Assembly: GCA_031539165.1 (NCBI GenBank)
Contig: JAVKLK010000016.1
Location: forward strand, 1 to 26,431
Direction of reading: 5' to 3'
DNA: 26,431 nt
Source of the DNA: CAIVSN01 sp031539165
GTDB taxonomy: Bacteria; Patescibacteriota; Gracilibacteria; BD1-5; UBA2023
This document shows positions 1-9,732 of the stretch, one piece after another. The notes below the pieces were generated by a model. That model saw only the letters and a program-made list of their open reading frames with translations. It searched no databases and had not been told where the DNA came from. Positions within the stretch are counted from its first letter, which is position 1, and every line of letters starts with the position of its first letter. The position numbers were made by a program, and so were the translations under genes.

Positions 1-1538
1 GAGGGAAAGTTGCAACAGCACTCATCTCCATATTCCTCATAAAAATCCTGACAAACTACCTTGACCTGGAAGGATACGGACTCTACTCAAAGATCTATAA
101 CTATCTCTCTATTTTTTCGGTGGTAGCCGATCTAGGACTCTACACCATCAGTGTTCGTGAAATCAGCAAATACAAAAATGATCGAGAAAAAGTCATGCAT
201 ATCGCGGGGACAATCATTACCCTACGGACCATCATGGGGCTGGGAATCATTGAAGTTTCTCTCTTGCTTGCTGCATTTCTGCCAGGCTACAACTCAACCA
301 TAGCACTCATAGGAGTGGCAATTGCGGGAGTATTCACGCTGTGTGGACTCGTGAACAGTTCGATTCTTTCGATGCTTCAAGCCCACCTCAAAACAGAATT
401 CTCTTTTTTCTCTACAACTGCGGGAAAGATAGTAAATCTCCTCGCTGTTCTCGCAGTCGTAACGATTCTTCTTCCCAAGCCTTTTCATGGAGAATTTCTT
501 GGAATTCAAGCAGGAGAATGGAGTCTTGTGCTCGTCTTACTGGCCGGACTTCTCGGAAACTGTGTCATGACAGGAATGCTCTATCTCTACTGACAGCGTC
601 TTGTTCCGGTACGATTCTTCCTCGATATCGCCTACATGAAACAGCTGATACGAGAAACCCTCCCCTACGGACTCGCCCTCTTCTTGAATGTCGTGTTTTT
701 TAAGGTGGATGTAGTGCTTCTTTCGCTTCTCACCCCACCACAACAGGCAGATACTATCGTTGCTCTCTATAGCCTTCCGATGAAGATAGTCGAAGTGGGA
801 ATGATGTTTGGAACAGTGTTTCTCAACTCTATGCTCCCTCTATTTTCTGAGGCACTTCATACAAAACAGTCCACTCAAGAGTCCCTCATCCCTCTCGTGC
901 ACAAAGCCTATCGAATCCTCCTTTTCTTCTGAGTGGGGACGGCAGTATTTCTCGCACTCAAAAGTGAGGCAATTCTCCATCTTATTGCCAACGCAAGCTA
1001 CCTCATCCCGATAGGAGGACAAAATTCTGCCGATGCCCTCAAGATTGTGAGTTTCATATTTCTGTTCTACTTTATTTCGTCCTTATTTACCTACTTGCTC
1101 ATTGCCAGCGGGAAACAAGCTCGACTCCTCAAAATTAATGGATGGATTTCTCTCGTGAATCTTCTGGCAAATGCACTCATTATCCCCGTTGCTTCATTTA
1201 TTGGATCAGCTTGGGTCACGCTCGCGACACAGATGCTCCTTCTTGCCTATACGGTCCGAGGAACTCGTGATATTACCCGATATCACTTCGCTCCCCGCTT
1301 CACGGCAGCAGTACTCATTCTTGCTCTCATTGGCGGGGGGGCCGTCTTGGGACTTTCTCAACTTCCCGCAAATATTCATGCCTTCTTCGGAAGCTCATTC
1401 TTCGGATATGCGTGTGATGTCGCTCTGTCCTGATGAGTATTTCTCCTCATCTATGGAGGCGGAGTTGCCCTCTTGAATGCTTCGCATATACTGGACTCAT
1501 GCCAAAATTCATCGATACCAAAATCCTCGACTACGTAG
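1..1538 (+). CDS. Polysaccharide flippase (Wzx/MATE-like), 5' end missing
   Basis: The reading frame is open from the window edge (first complete codon at position 3) to TAG at 1536-1538 when TGA at 591, 930, 1431 and 1434 is read as Gly. The product is almost entirely hydrophobic, with about ten or more membrane segments separated by short basic loops. Near the visible start it has a 'GYGLYSKIYNYLSIFSVVADLGLYTISVREI' type segment (shown here only as its key GYG, ADLG and VREI blocks), which is typical of RfbX/Wzx polysaccharide transporters. Such proteins flip undecaprenyl-linked oligosaccharides across the inner membrane. The last 40 nt overlap the start of polA, so the two genes are probably co-transcribed. 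The family is clear; the substrate is not. A MurJ-like lipid II flippase is a less likely alternative. Confidence 0.82.
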
Positions 1539-2902
1539 AGTCGAGCACATTCCGAAATCAGTCCTTTGAAGAATGGGCGGAATTTGCTCATAATTATGGA
1601 GTATCCTCCGATCCTCTCGAACAGGCTATGGAACGGGCGTATTTTAGCTTCAATCGAGCAGCACTTCCTCGGAAGGAAGAAACTCGGGCTGCCCTTGAAA
1701 TGGATGACGCTCTCATGGAAGTTCTCGCTGATATGGAAACTACGGGAGTCTATGTCGATGCTCCAACGCTTCGAGATGTTGGACAGGAACTTCAAGAAAA
1801 AGCCTCCCTGCTTTTGCAAGAGATGCACGAACTCGTCAATGAACCCTTCAATCCTCTCTCGGCAAAACAAGTGCAGTATATTTTGTTTACCAAGCTGGGT
1901 ATTCCTGTTGGGAAAAAGGTGAAGACGGGCTTCTCTGTAGACTCAGAAACACTCGAAGAAATTTCCAAAACCTACGCAATTGCTGGCATGATTCTTGAAT
2001 ACCGAGGATATGAAAAACTCCGAAGTACCTATGCGGAGGGACTTCTGAGAGAAATCAATCCAGAAACTGGTCGGATTCATACTACCTATAAACAAACGCT
2101 CACGACAACAGGTCGGCTTGCTTGTGAAAACCCAAACCTCCAAAATATTCCCGCAGGAAGCGGCTACGCAAAAACGATTAAATCAGCCTTCCGACCAAAA
2201 GATTCAGACTGGACTTTTGTCGTGGCAGACTACTCTCAAGTAGAGCTCCGAGTCCTTGCTATGCTCTCTGGTGATACAGAACTCATTCATGCATTCCGAA
2301 ATGGAGAAGATATCCATGAGAGAACCGCTCGATTTCTCTTTCCCAATAGCAAAACCATCTCTTGAGATGAACGGCGTATTGCAAAATCGGTAAACTTCGG
2401 GGTTATCTATGGAATTACTGGATTTGGATTATCAAAAATGATTAAAGGTTCTCCGAAGGAATCCACCGAGTACATCACCACATTCTTTGCTCGTTACCCA
2501 GGAGTTCGAGCTTACTATGATGCACTTATCGCCAAAGCTCGAGAGACAGGATATGTAGAATCCTACTACGGTCGTCGTCGGTATATCAAAGGCCTTACCG
2601 ATGCAAATAGCATAGCAAGAGCTGCCGCAGAGCGAGAAGCCATGAACATGCCCGTTCAATGAACTGCCGCAGATGTCATGAAACTCGCTATGATTCGCCT
2701 TCACCAGAAATTACAAGCAGGTCTTCCCGGGAAACTTCTCCTTCAGGTGCACGATGAACTCGTTCTTGAAGTACCCAAGTCACAGCAAGAAACACTCGTT
2801 CGGGAACTTCGATCAACGATGGAAGAGGTCCTCTCCCTTCAGGATATTACTCTCAAAGTCGATATTCATACAGCAGATAACTGGGCCCTGGCAAAAGACT
2901 AG
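1499..2902 (+). CDS. polA: DNA polymerase I, polymerase domain only
   Basis: The protein has 467 residues, reading TGA at 2363 (residue 289) and 2660 (residue 388) as Gly. It carries family A polymerase motif A (DYSQVELR, Asp244), the O-helix of motif B (RRIAKSVNFGVIYG, with Phe300 at the ddNTP-discriminating position) and motif C (QVHDELV, Asp419). The two aspartates are the expected metal ligands. Residue 388 is the Gly of the invariant PIQGTAAD loop. Only about 70 residues precede the thumb region, so the 5'-3' exonuclease and essentially all of the 3'-5' exonuclease domain are absent; E. coli Pol I is about 930 residues. ATG 1499 was chosen because it is the first methionine of the alignable protein. 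It lies inside the flippase gene and has no clear Shine-Dalgarno sequence. Its likely role is gap filling in repair and Okazaki-fragment maturation, with the nuclease encoded elsewhere. Confidence 0.93.
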
Positions 2903-3844
2903 TTACTCGGACTCTATCTGAATAGAGGCCGCATATACATAGGATGCAGGCGGAGGATTTCCTCCTCCATTGTATTGGAGTAAAGCGAGCGTTTGAGCGG
3001 CAAATTCTTTGTCTGTTGCAATTCGATGCGCGTATGCCCCTTGAATGTATGCAAGTGAGGGGACTGATTTCCCGATTCGTTTCCGCAATGCTACGAGTTC
3101 TTGATATCCTTCTGGGGGGAGCTTCTGAAAGTGGGCCGCAATTCTTTTTTGAAGAGAGGAGCTCATCATTCTGGCTTGCGAACGAATACCCGCCATAAAT
3201 GCATGCCCAATAACTAGGTTTGTGTCTGGATCGAACAAATTGAGTGGTTGTTTGAGTGACCACTGAATATAGGGATCCACCAGCACTCTTTCTTTGTTCT
3301 TCGAAGGAATAAGCGAAGCTGCCTCTGGAGAAAGACGAGCATCAGACATTCGATTGGAGAAGGCATGGAACATATCTCCAAAGATATCAAATCTCCGAGA
3401 CATACTTATGGGTATGGAAGGATTGAGCTGCATGAGTCCTGCATGTCCTTTTGGATGGCGGACTTTTGGATTGCCATTAGATTCCGTAAGAACCAGTCGA
3501 GCCATGAGTTCTGGATCGAGATGAAGTGCTTGAGAAAGAGTGAGGATGTGTTTTTTTATTTTTTCTGAGAGTCGGTCATTCGCGGGACGCTCTTTTTCAT
3601 CATTTTCCGAAGCCCCTCCAGTGCTCTGGAACTGAGTGGTATCGTAAGCATCCTGTGCCTGTGATGCGAGAGGCAGTAACGCCATAGCTGAAACAAATCC
3701 CATATCTCGCAGTGCCTTCAGAACCTGGGCGCGAACTCGCTTCCGTACTCCACTGGTCTCAAGAGTAGGAGTAACAGAGTTATGATGGTGAGGACGGAGG
3801 CGCACAGGAGAGGGAAGCCGATTCGATTTTCAGGAAGATGGCAT
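2903..3844 (-). CDS. Secreted lytic transglycosylase (SLT family)
   Basis: The protein has 313 residues. A basic N-terminal stretch (RKRVRAQVLKALRDM) and a short hydrophobic run ending ASQA|QD look like a signal peptide with a long n-region. The SLT core contains the catalytic Glu in 'LTESNGNP' (about Glu121), followed by the GLMQ motif and, near the C terminus, 'LLQYNGG', equivalent to the family's AYNAG. These enzymes cleave the MurNAc-GlcNAc bond of peptidoglycan to give 1,6-anhydro ends. The ATG at 3844 is joined to the rest only if the TGA codon at 3830-3832 is sense. Under the standard code one would be left with GTG at 3805. The TAA stop directly abuts the polA TAG (tail to tail, zero spacing), and no terminator is visible between them. 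Confidence 0.87.
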
Positions 3845-3876
3845 GGAAAACACAGAAAAATCAAGAGATATATTCG

Positions 3877-3905
3877 ATTGTACAATACGTGATTCTAAAA
3901 CTCAA
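3877..3905 (-). promoter_or_regulatory. Promoter of the lytic transglycosylase gene
   Basis: On the minus strand, TTGAGT (3900-3905), a 17-nt spacer and TACAAT (3877-3882) make a good sigma-70-type promoter. Transcription would start about 25-30 nt before the ATG. It is back to back with the rbfA promoter. Confidence 0.6.
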
Positions 3906-3907
3906 AC

Positions 3908-3935
3908 TTTGCACTCTGAGAGAGCTCGCTATAAT
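3908..3935 (+). promoter_or_regulatory. rbfA promoter with leaderless geometry
   Basis: A perfect -10 box TATAAT lies at 3930-3935, exactly 6 nt before ATG 3942. The -35 is weak (TTTGCA or TTGCAC, spacer 15-16). A start site 7 nt after the -10 would fall on the A of the ATG, so the mRNA is probably leaderless. Confidence 0.6.
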
Positions 3936-3941
3936 CAGGCC

Positions 3942-4289
3942 ATGTCAAAATTAGAACAAAGAAATCATCTCCTCTACAAGCTCATTGCTCCAGTACTTCA
4001 GGAAGTATGTATCGAAAATCTCGGGGAGTTTGGGCGGATAGCCTTTACCCGAGTTTCCCTCTCCAAAGATGGGAAGTATCTTGATATTTTCGTATTTATT
4101 GAGAGTCGATGAGCCGATTTACGCAAGGCTCTCTCTGATTTCGCTCCTCGAATTCAGCGACACCTCGCCCAAGCAAAAGTACTCGCTAAGATGCCCATCC
4201 TTCGATTCAAACTTGATAGTGGCACCGGAGGAGAACGCTCCGTAGGAGATATTCTTGCAGAAATTCGATCTCAGTATGACCTTTCTTAA
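3942..4289 (+). CDS. rbfA: Ribosome-binding factor A
   Basis: The protein has 115 residues, reading TGA at 4110 as Gly. RbfA is a KH-fold protein that binds the 30S subunit and helps mature the 5' end of 16S rRNA. The pattern fits the family: an N-terminal helix (MSKLEQRNHLLYKLIAPVLQ), a strand with 'ARVSLSKDGKYLDIFV' character, 'ALSDFAPRIQRHLAQ', then 'MPILRFKLD', which matches the family's PxLxFxxD ending. An earlier in-frame ATG at 3843 would add a 33-residue extension with no family counterpart, and that ATG overlaps the start codon of the divergent transglycosylase gene. ATG 3942 sits 6 nt after a perfect -10 box and was preferred. The gene overlaps the start of ftsQ. Confidence 0.88.
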
Positions 4290-5286
4290 ACATCTCCGCC
4301 TTCTCTACAAAAAAACCCTACGACTCGTCATGAATCGTAAGTTTTCAAAGACGGTGGAAGTGGAGCGGTCCAAGCGATTTCTCTATCAAACCGAGAAAAC
4401 CGATGTGACTGGGTGGATGCAAATCTATCAAAAAGCGCGTCGAGGTGCGTATTTCCGACCGATTTACTCAACCTATACAAAAAACAGAAAACACTTTCAA
4501 ATTTCATTTACACTTCTCGGTGTTTTTCTTATCGGAGCATTCTTTTATATCGTCACCCTCTCTCCGTACTTCCAGATTTCCCCGAATCGAGTGATTATTG
4601 AGCGAGCAGATGCATACTCTGATATCAATATTGCCTACAAGGCAATTGAGCCTATTTATGGGGATTCCCTCTGGCTCATTAGCACCAAGCAAATATCCGA
4701 GCTGATTCAATGACTCGAAAAAAATATCGAGCAGGTGGATGTGACTCGCCTTCCTCCAAATTCTCTCAAAATTATCATCAAATCTTCCCCCCCAGTCTAT
4801 GCGGTGGATTTCCCTGGAGTGGGTCGACACTATATTATTTCAGAAAATGGAGTGCTTATCCCCAACCGAACAAAAGAGAGCAATCTCCCGCGTTTGCAGA
4901 TTTATTCAAATGAGCTCCTTGAGTCATCCTTTCTGGATTACAAAGAAGGGGTTGCTCCTCGAACGATGAAAAAGATTCGAGATATCCATGCAATATTTTG
5001 ATCGGACTTCAAAGGAGCAACCGTCACTTCTCTCATCTACTACGCTGTAGAAAATGAGCTTCATCTTCTGCTCGAGAATGGCACACGCATCATGCTTGTT
5101 CTGGATTCATCTATAGAAAAACAGCTTCTCAGTCTCAAACTCACCGCAGAACAAACCCCCTGACTCTTAACCAGTCCTGATTATACTTATATAGACTCAC
5201 GGATAGTCGGGAAAACATTTATCTGTAAGGATCCCGATATCTGCAAGAGAAATTTGCTAAAAATTTATGGGAACCCCGTCTATTAA
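4276..5286 (+). CDS. ftsQ: Cell division protein FtsQ/DivIB-like
   Basis: The protein has 336 residues and UGA-Gly codons at 4711, 4999 and 5161. A basic cytoplasmic region of about 74 residues is followed by one membrane helix (about 75-94, ISFTLLGVFLIGAFFYIVTL) and a POTRA-like domain (about 98-170) with the FtsQ pattern 'GDSLWLISTKQISELI ... VTRLPPNSLKIIIKSSPPVYAV' (two separated blocks). FtsQ links FtsB/FtsL to the divisome and regulates septal peptidoglycan synthesis. ATG 4276 overlaps the rbfA stop by 14 nt. An in-frame TTG at 4255 is possible but less likely. The cytoplasmic tail is longer than usual. Family assignment rests on topology, the POTRA pattern and length. Confidence 0.75.
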
Positions 5287-5734
5287 TCTCCCCTACTCAC
5301 ACATTCCCCTCTCGTTGGAACTGTTTTACTGAGAAATAGGATGAATCCTTGGTGTATTGCTTTTTCTTGTCGGCTGGTGGATTTACTCCCATTGGAAAGC
5401 GCAAGAAGAAGGTCGACTCGTTATATCACCCCCACCATCATCCTCTTCCAGTTCTGATATTCGAGCGCGTCTTCGTCTTGCGGTAGAACAACTTGGTATC
5501 GGAGAGGAATGATTCTATGAATCTTTGGAAGAGCTTGTCCGAGAGATTCTGCGAGAGTTCCATGGGATAGAGCTCAATCCCAAGAAGACCGTGAGCGAAT
5601 ACGGAAATATATCTCCTGAAGCAAAACATATTCTCCTTCTCATACGAGATGCAAAGTACGGGAAGTATGCACATCGTTCCGAAAAAGATCGGCACCGAAT
5701 GATTCACGATCAAGTTCTGTCATTTCTCCTCTAG
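5267..5734 (+). CDS. Single-pass membrane protein of the Bat locus (DUF4381-like)
   Basis: The gene is hidden by three TGA codons (5330, 5342, 5510); reading them as Gly gives 155 residues from ATG 5267 to TAG 5732. A short N-terminal segment is followed by one membrane helix (GGILGVLLFLVGWWIYSHW, about 26-44), a Pro/Ser-rich linker (PPPSSSSS) and a helical soluble domain rich in Glu, Arg and Leu. In classical aerotolerance (Bat) operons a DUF4381 protein with the same one-helix plan sits just before batA. Position and topology suggest an equivalent, but sequence identity is too low to be certain by eye. The gene overlaps the ftsQ end by 20 nt and is followed by the BatA-BatB gene after 6 nt. 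Confidence 0.65.
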
Positions 5735-5740
5735 TCCACT

Positions 5741-7609
5741 ATGTCGTTCACTCAACCATTTTGGCTCTATGCAATAGTTCTCTGCACGATACCACTTTTG
5801 ACCTGGTGGTATGGTAGGCGGTTCCGCGTGTTCACTGCTTCCAAGAGTTTTCAGAAGCATACGCAAAGAATGCAAACCATACAAGCTCTCTGCTGTTCTT
5901 TGTTGAGTATCGTACTTTGTATCACTCTTGCAAATCCTGTATATACAAAATACATCCAAAATCCACTCAAGAACGGACGAGATATCGTCCTTATCCTCGA
6001 CCTCTCCAAAAGCATGCTTGCGGAGGATATTTCCCCCAATCGAATTGAAGCAGGAAAAACAGTTCTTTCTCACTTCATTGAAGCAAGGAATCAAGACAGA
6101 ATCGCTCTCGTTGGTTTTGCGGGGAAACCGTTCATATTTAGCCCGCTGAGTTTTGATCAAAAAGGGCTTACAGAAATTGTGCAAAATATCGGGGTTGATT
6201 CCATTCGCCAAGAAATTCCATGATTCTCTGGTACTGCTATCGGAGATGCACTTCTTCTGGGGGCAGACCTGGCACAGGATACTTCTCGGGAACGCGTCAT
6301 AATTCTCGTAACCGATGGAGAAGCAAATGTTGGAATTGATCCTCGAGTAGCAAATAATCTCGTGCGCGAAAAGTGAATCACTCTGCACACAATTGGAATT
6401 GGAAACCCCAAAGGAACGGAACTCTATACCACCGATAAATCAGGGAAACGACAGTATTTTCTCGATGAACAAGGAAAGCCAATTCGGACATCTATAGATG
6501 AGGTGCTTCTTACTCAAATGGCACAAGAGACTGGTGGGACCTACGAAAATGCTCAATCAGACAATGCACTGGATGCAGCATTCAAACACATCGATCAACT
6601 TCATCCCAGCGAGATTCCAGCTCCACCCGAAATTCAGATACATTCCCTTGCTTGGGTTGCTTGGACTATTTTTGTCCTTATCAGCATAATTTGGCTTGTT
6701 TTTGAGCAATGGAATATTCTCAGCCCCTTTCGATTTCGGACACCGCAAGGATGGACACTCACTCGGGAGAGTGTTACTTTTAGAACTATTCCCCTTCTTC
6801 TCTGGATGAAGCGGGTAGGTATTATCGGAGGAATTCTCGGTGCTTGTCTGTTGTGCATTCCTCGAACAACAGAATCTCCTTCGTATATCGCGATTGTTAT
6901 CGATGTTTCAAAAAGTATGCTCACGGAAGATGTGAGTTCTTCGAATTCAAACGGAACCGCTTCTCAGTCCCGTATCGAGAGAGCGAAAGTCATAGCGAAA
7001 CAGATTATTGAGGCTTTCCCGAATGCGCAGCGATCTCTGACAATCTTCTCATCTCAATCACAAACACGTATTCCATTCACCTATGAGAGCACGGCTCTGA
7101 CGCAAGCAGTAGATGATATTCGAGCAGGGACACTCAATGGAGCAACAAACATCCCTCGCACCCTGCGTGAAGTATTCGAGCGATTCAATGGGAAATCCTG
7201 ATCCGTCTACCTTCTCTCCGATTGAGGAAATCTTGCCCAAGGAGAATCTCTTCCAAAAGCTCCTTCTGAAGTATCTGTCTCTTCTATTGGTATTGGAAGT
7301 GATTCTGGATGATTTATTCCTCTTAGACGAGATATGCTTGGAGCGGTCCAATATAAAGAGGTCCAATGAATCCCTCTCCGTACGAAACTGGAACCTGAGA
7401 TTCTCAAACAAGCAGCTCAAAATGGAGGGAAGTATCAACTAGCAGAATCATTCCATATTTGAGACTCCACGACAACTCCGATCCACCAAGAACCGTTCTC
7501 TCGTATATCGCTCTTCACCGCAATAGCTCTTGTTATCGGACTATTTCTCCCCTATCGAAGACTTCTCGATAGCAAAAGACCACCTCAGACTCCTTATTCC
7601 CATTCCTAG
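5741..7609 (+). CDS. Fused BatA-BatB protein with two von Willebrand A domains
   Basis: One frame of 622 residues runs from ATG 5741 to TAG 7607, with seven UGA-Gly codons (6221, 6374, 7199, 7223, 7310, 7367, 7460). The first half is BatA-like: two membrane helices (about 5-22 and 50-66), then a VWA domain with the MIDAS motif DLSKS (Asp87, Ser89, Ser91), 'GTAIGDAL' and 'LVTDGEANVG'. A helix at about 303-322 and another at 361-376 lead into a second, BatB-like VWA domain with DVSKS (Asp388, Ser390, Ser392), 'GATNIPRTL', 'LLSDGGN' and the ending 'LEPEILKQAAQNGGKY', then a C-terminal helix (about 590-605). Both MIDAS sites look intact. BatA and BatB are normally separate neighbours, and no in-frame TAA or TAG separates them here. 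Bat proteins form envelope complexes linked to MoxR ATPases; their exact activity is not established. Confidence 0.83.
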
Positions 7610-7610
7610 T

Positions 7611-8282
7611 ATGCGTCGTCGTATTCTTTTTTCTTGTCTGCTTTTAGGGGGAATCCTTCTCGTCCTCTTCCGATTTTGGATAGGATTTTTTGGGCAGAGT
7701 TTCCCGTATCTCTACTCTCTGCTGACTCCTTCTGATACGCTCCATGCTTGGCACTACTTCTACTCTGGAAATGAAAAAGTAGTGGCAAGCAAGGAAGATT
7801 ATCAACCGGTTTCTCTCCTTAAATCAGCGGTGGAAGACTATGCTCTAAGTCTCAAGATTCATCCAACTCATGAAGCCCAGGCAAACAAAGAAGCGGTGGA
7901 AGACTACCTCAGCACTCTCAAACAAGCAGCTCCTCCTGAAACCCCTCAACCTGACTCATCTAAATCTGATTCTTCTCCGACCAATTCTTCTCAGAACTCT
8001 CCTTCCGATACTTCTGAACAAAAAACGGGAAAGCGTGGTTTCACTAATTCAGGAACTCTTCGCACTTTTTGAAGCGGAAGTGAAGAAAGCACTTCTCAAA
8101 AAGAAGAAATCGAGCAAACGATTGAGAACCTCAAAGAACTTCAGAAAAACGCTTCGGAATACACTCGACCAAATGGGACAGTTCCGGAGCAAGATTCGGG
8201 TATCGATGGAATATTTGAAAAATTCTTTTGAAAAGATCCCCTCTTTGGAGGAACGAAAAATCTCGATCCAGAGGACTACTAA
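7611..8282 (+). CDS. BatC-like membrane-anchored TPR-type protein
   Basis: The protein has 223 residues, with UGA-Gly at 8070 and 8229. It starts one nucleotide after the BatA-BatB stop. It has an N-terminal membrane helix (ILFSCLLLGGILLVLFRFW), then a helical region resembling one or two TPR units (AVEDYALSLKIHPTHEAQANKEAVEDYLSTL), followed by a Pro/Ser/Gln low-complexity stretch and an acidic helical tail. BatC, a TPR protein, commonly follows batB, so position and architecture agree. The TPR region is short, so the name is an inference. The gene ends 9 nt before the pyrH stop on the other strand. Confidence 0.6.
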
Positions 8283-8291
8283 AACCCTCTC

Positions 8292-9014
8292 TTATGGAAG
8301 AAGGAGTGTTCCCCGAAGAGAATCAGATCAAAGCTGATCGATATCCTCTATACGGCACACAAATAGCGGCAGTTTCTCGTCTTTTGCGAGAGCAAGAGCA
8401 CTTTGATCGAGTACTCTCAAATTGTTCGCGAGAGCATCCTGTAAATGAAGTGTATCGTATCGGACTGCATCCGAGTGCTTCACAGGATCTTTGTCATAGA
8501 CTCCATCGACCTTTGTTCCTTTGACCATGACTTGGCACCCAAGTTCAAGGGCTCGAAGTACCGCAGCTGAATCCGTAGTGAAAAAAGGATTTCCAGACCC
8601 AGCAACCGCGATAATAACTCGCTTCTTAGAGAGGTGTTTCATGGCACGATTCCGAATAAAGAGCTCCGAAACACGATTGATTTCCAATGCTGACATGATT
8701 CGTACTTCTTGCCCTTGTTTTTGGATTGCATCTCCTAGGGCGATACCATTCATGACTGTTGCAAGCATTCCCATATAATCCGCACTCGATCGGTCAAGAC
8801 CAGATGCTGCACCGGATACACCTCGGAAGATATTTCCTCCCCCTATCACAATGACGATTTCTTTGCCTGATTTTGCAAGAGACACTACTTTGGCAGCAAG
8901 TTTCCCGAGAAACTCCACGTCAATTCCATGATCGAGCTTCCCTTGTAGAGCTTCCCCTGAAAGCTTCAACAAATATCGATTTGCTTGGGTGACGAGAGAG
9001 TGAGATGTGTGCAT
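8292..9014 (-). CDS. pyrH: UMP kinase
   Basis: The protein has 240 residues, the usual PyrH length, once the TGA at 8328-8330 is read as Gly and the frame continues to TAA at 8292-8294. The added tail (GSDSLRGTLLLP) matches the 'GTLI' end of the family. PyrH phosphorylates UMP to UDP in pyrimidine synthesis. Visible motifs are 'YLLKLSGEALQG' (nucleotide-binding lysine), 'GGGNIFRG', 'DYMGMLATVMNG' and 'GSGNPFFTTDSAAVLRA' (nucleotide and UMP site), then 'VKGTKVDGVYDKDP'. A TATACT box directly abuts the ATG, which is too close for a normal start site at that ATG. The start is nevertheless supported by the family alignment. Confidence 0.95.
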
Positions 9015-9030
9015 AGTATAAAGAAAGGAA

Positions 9031-9057
9031 AATAAAAACTCCCGAACGGGAGTTTTA
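9031..9057 (-). terminator. Terminator of the helix-turn-helix gene
   Basis: A 7-bp GC-rich stem (ACTCCCG / CGGGAGT, two-nucleotide loop) is extended by A/T pairs to about 11 bp and followed on the minus strand by TTTTTATTTT. The gene's TAA stop lies inside the hairpin arm. It separates that gene from pyrH transcription. Confidence 0.8.
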
Positions 9058-9648
9058 CATATAAAAATAAAAAAGGAAGGAGCACGCGATCAAGAGAACG
9101 CAAACCAGAGAAATAAGAAGATAGAGAACAAACTTGGATTGCATAAGCTCTTCTTTTAGCTTCTGAACTTCTGATTGAGCAATTTTCACATCCTCATCTG
9201 TTTTCGCTTTTGCTGACTCAAGCAGGAATGTTTGTTTCTTGTATTCTATCATTGAAACAGAATTTTTGAGCTCTGACTCAGCATGTCCAGCACGGTAACT
9301 CAAATCCTGAATTACCCGATCTTTCTCCGATATCTTCCGCATAGCTTCTTCATAGAGGTCTCGGTAGTCAACCATAACGGGTTTCCGACTAAATCCTGTG
9401 GACGAAGGAACATCATCAAAGATGATAACATCTGGGGCTTCGGATTGAGTACTCGTTTTCACACGATCAGTCGGACGCACGAGCTCTGGAGCCCCATTTC
9501 GAAGCATAGCTAAATCTTCATCGTGAATGAAGACCATCTTTCCTCGTCTTTGAGCGCGTATTTTACCGCTTTTAACATACCGATCGAGCGTTCGGGTGGA
9601 AACACCCAACTCAATGGCTGCCTCTTCGCGAGAGTGAGTATAAGACAT
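9055..9648 (-). CDS. Tail-anchored helix-turn-helix (MerR/excisionase-type) protein
   Basis: The protein has 197 residues. Residues 2-46 form a helix-turn-helix of the excisionase/MerR type (SREEAAIELGVSTRTLDRYV followed by 'SGKIRAQRRGKMVFIHDEDL'). A charged linker with 'PDVIIFDDVP' comes next, then a coiled coil at about 95-170 (SEKDRVIQDL, 'SEVQKLKEELMQSK') and a single hydrophobic segment at the extreme C terminus (about 172-195, VLYLLISLVCVLLIACSFLF). The layout predicts a DNA-binding domain tethered to the inner membrane through a coiled coil. ATG 9648 begins exactly at the HTH. A TTG 36 nt upstream would add residues without a domain role. No UGA codons occur. The target and function are unknown. 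Confidence 0.78.
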   Translation of the reverse strand: MSYTHSREEAAIELGVSTRTLDRYVKSGKIRAQRRGKMVFIHDEDLAMLRNGAPELVRPTDRVKTSTQSEAPDVIIFDDVPSSTGFSRKPVMVDYRDLYEEAMRKISEKDRVIQDLSYRAGHAESELKNSVSMIEYKKQTFLLESAKAKTDEDVKIAQSEVQKLKEELMQSKFVLYLLISLVCVLLIACSFLFYFYM

Positions 9649-9654
9649 GCGTGC

Positions 9655-9684
9655 GATATAAAAAATCCTTCTTGATTGGGCCAA
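9655..9684 (-). promoter_or_regulatory. Candidate leaderless promoter of the HTH gene
   Basis: TTGGCC (9679-9684), an 18-nt spacer and TATATC (9655-9660) on the minus strand are followed by 6 nt and then ATG 9648. A second TATAAT-like box lies about 30 nt further upstream, so a leadered transcript is also possible. Confidence 0.4.
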
Positions 9685-9732
9685 TTATATGGAATTTGTA
9701 CGAAAGGCAAGGGAAGAACAGGCATGAAAAAG

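Noticed and set aside
341..703. Open frame of 120 codons on the plus strand inside the flippase gene
   Set aside because: It overlaps a clear membrane-protein frame, has Arg/Ser-rich composition typical of an out-of-frame shadow, and has no start signal.
2363..2365. UGA as selenocysteine or tryptophan
   Set aside because: The positions are Gly in the families (e.g. PIQGT, LSGG), no SECIS-like hairpins follow, and Trp is encoded by TGG throughout.
4255..4257. TTG as the ftsQ start
   Set aside because: ATG 4276 lies seven codons downstream in the same frame and is the more usual start; no Shine-Dalgarno supports the TTG.
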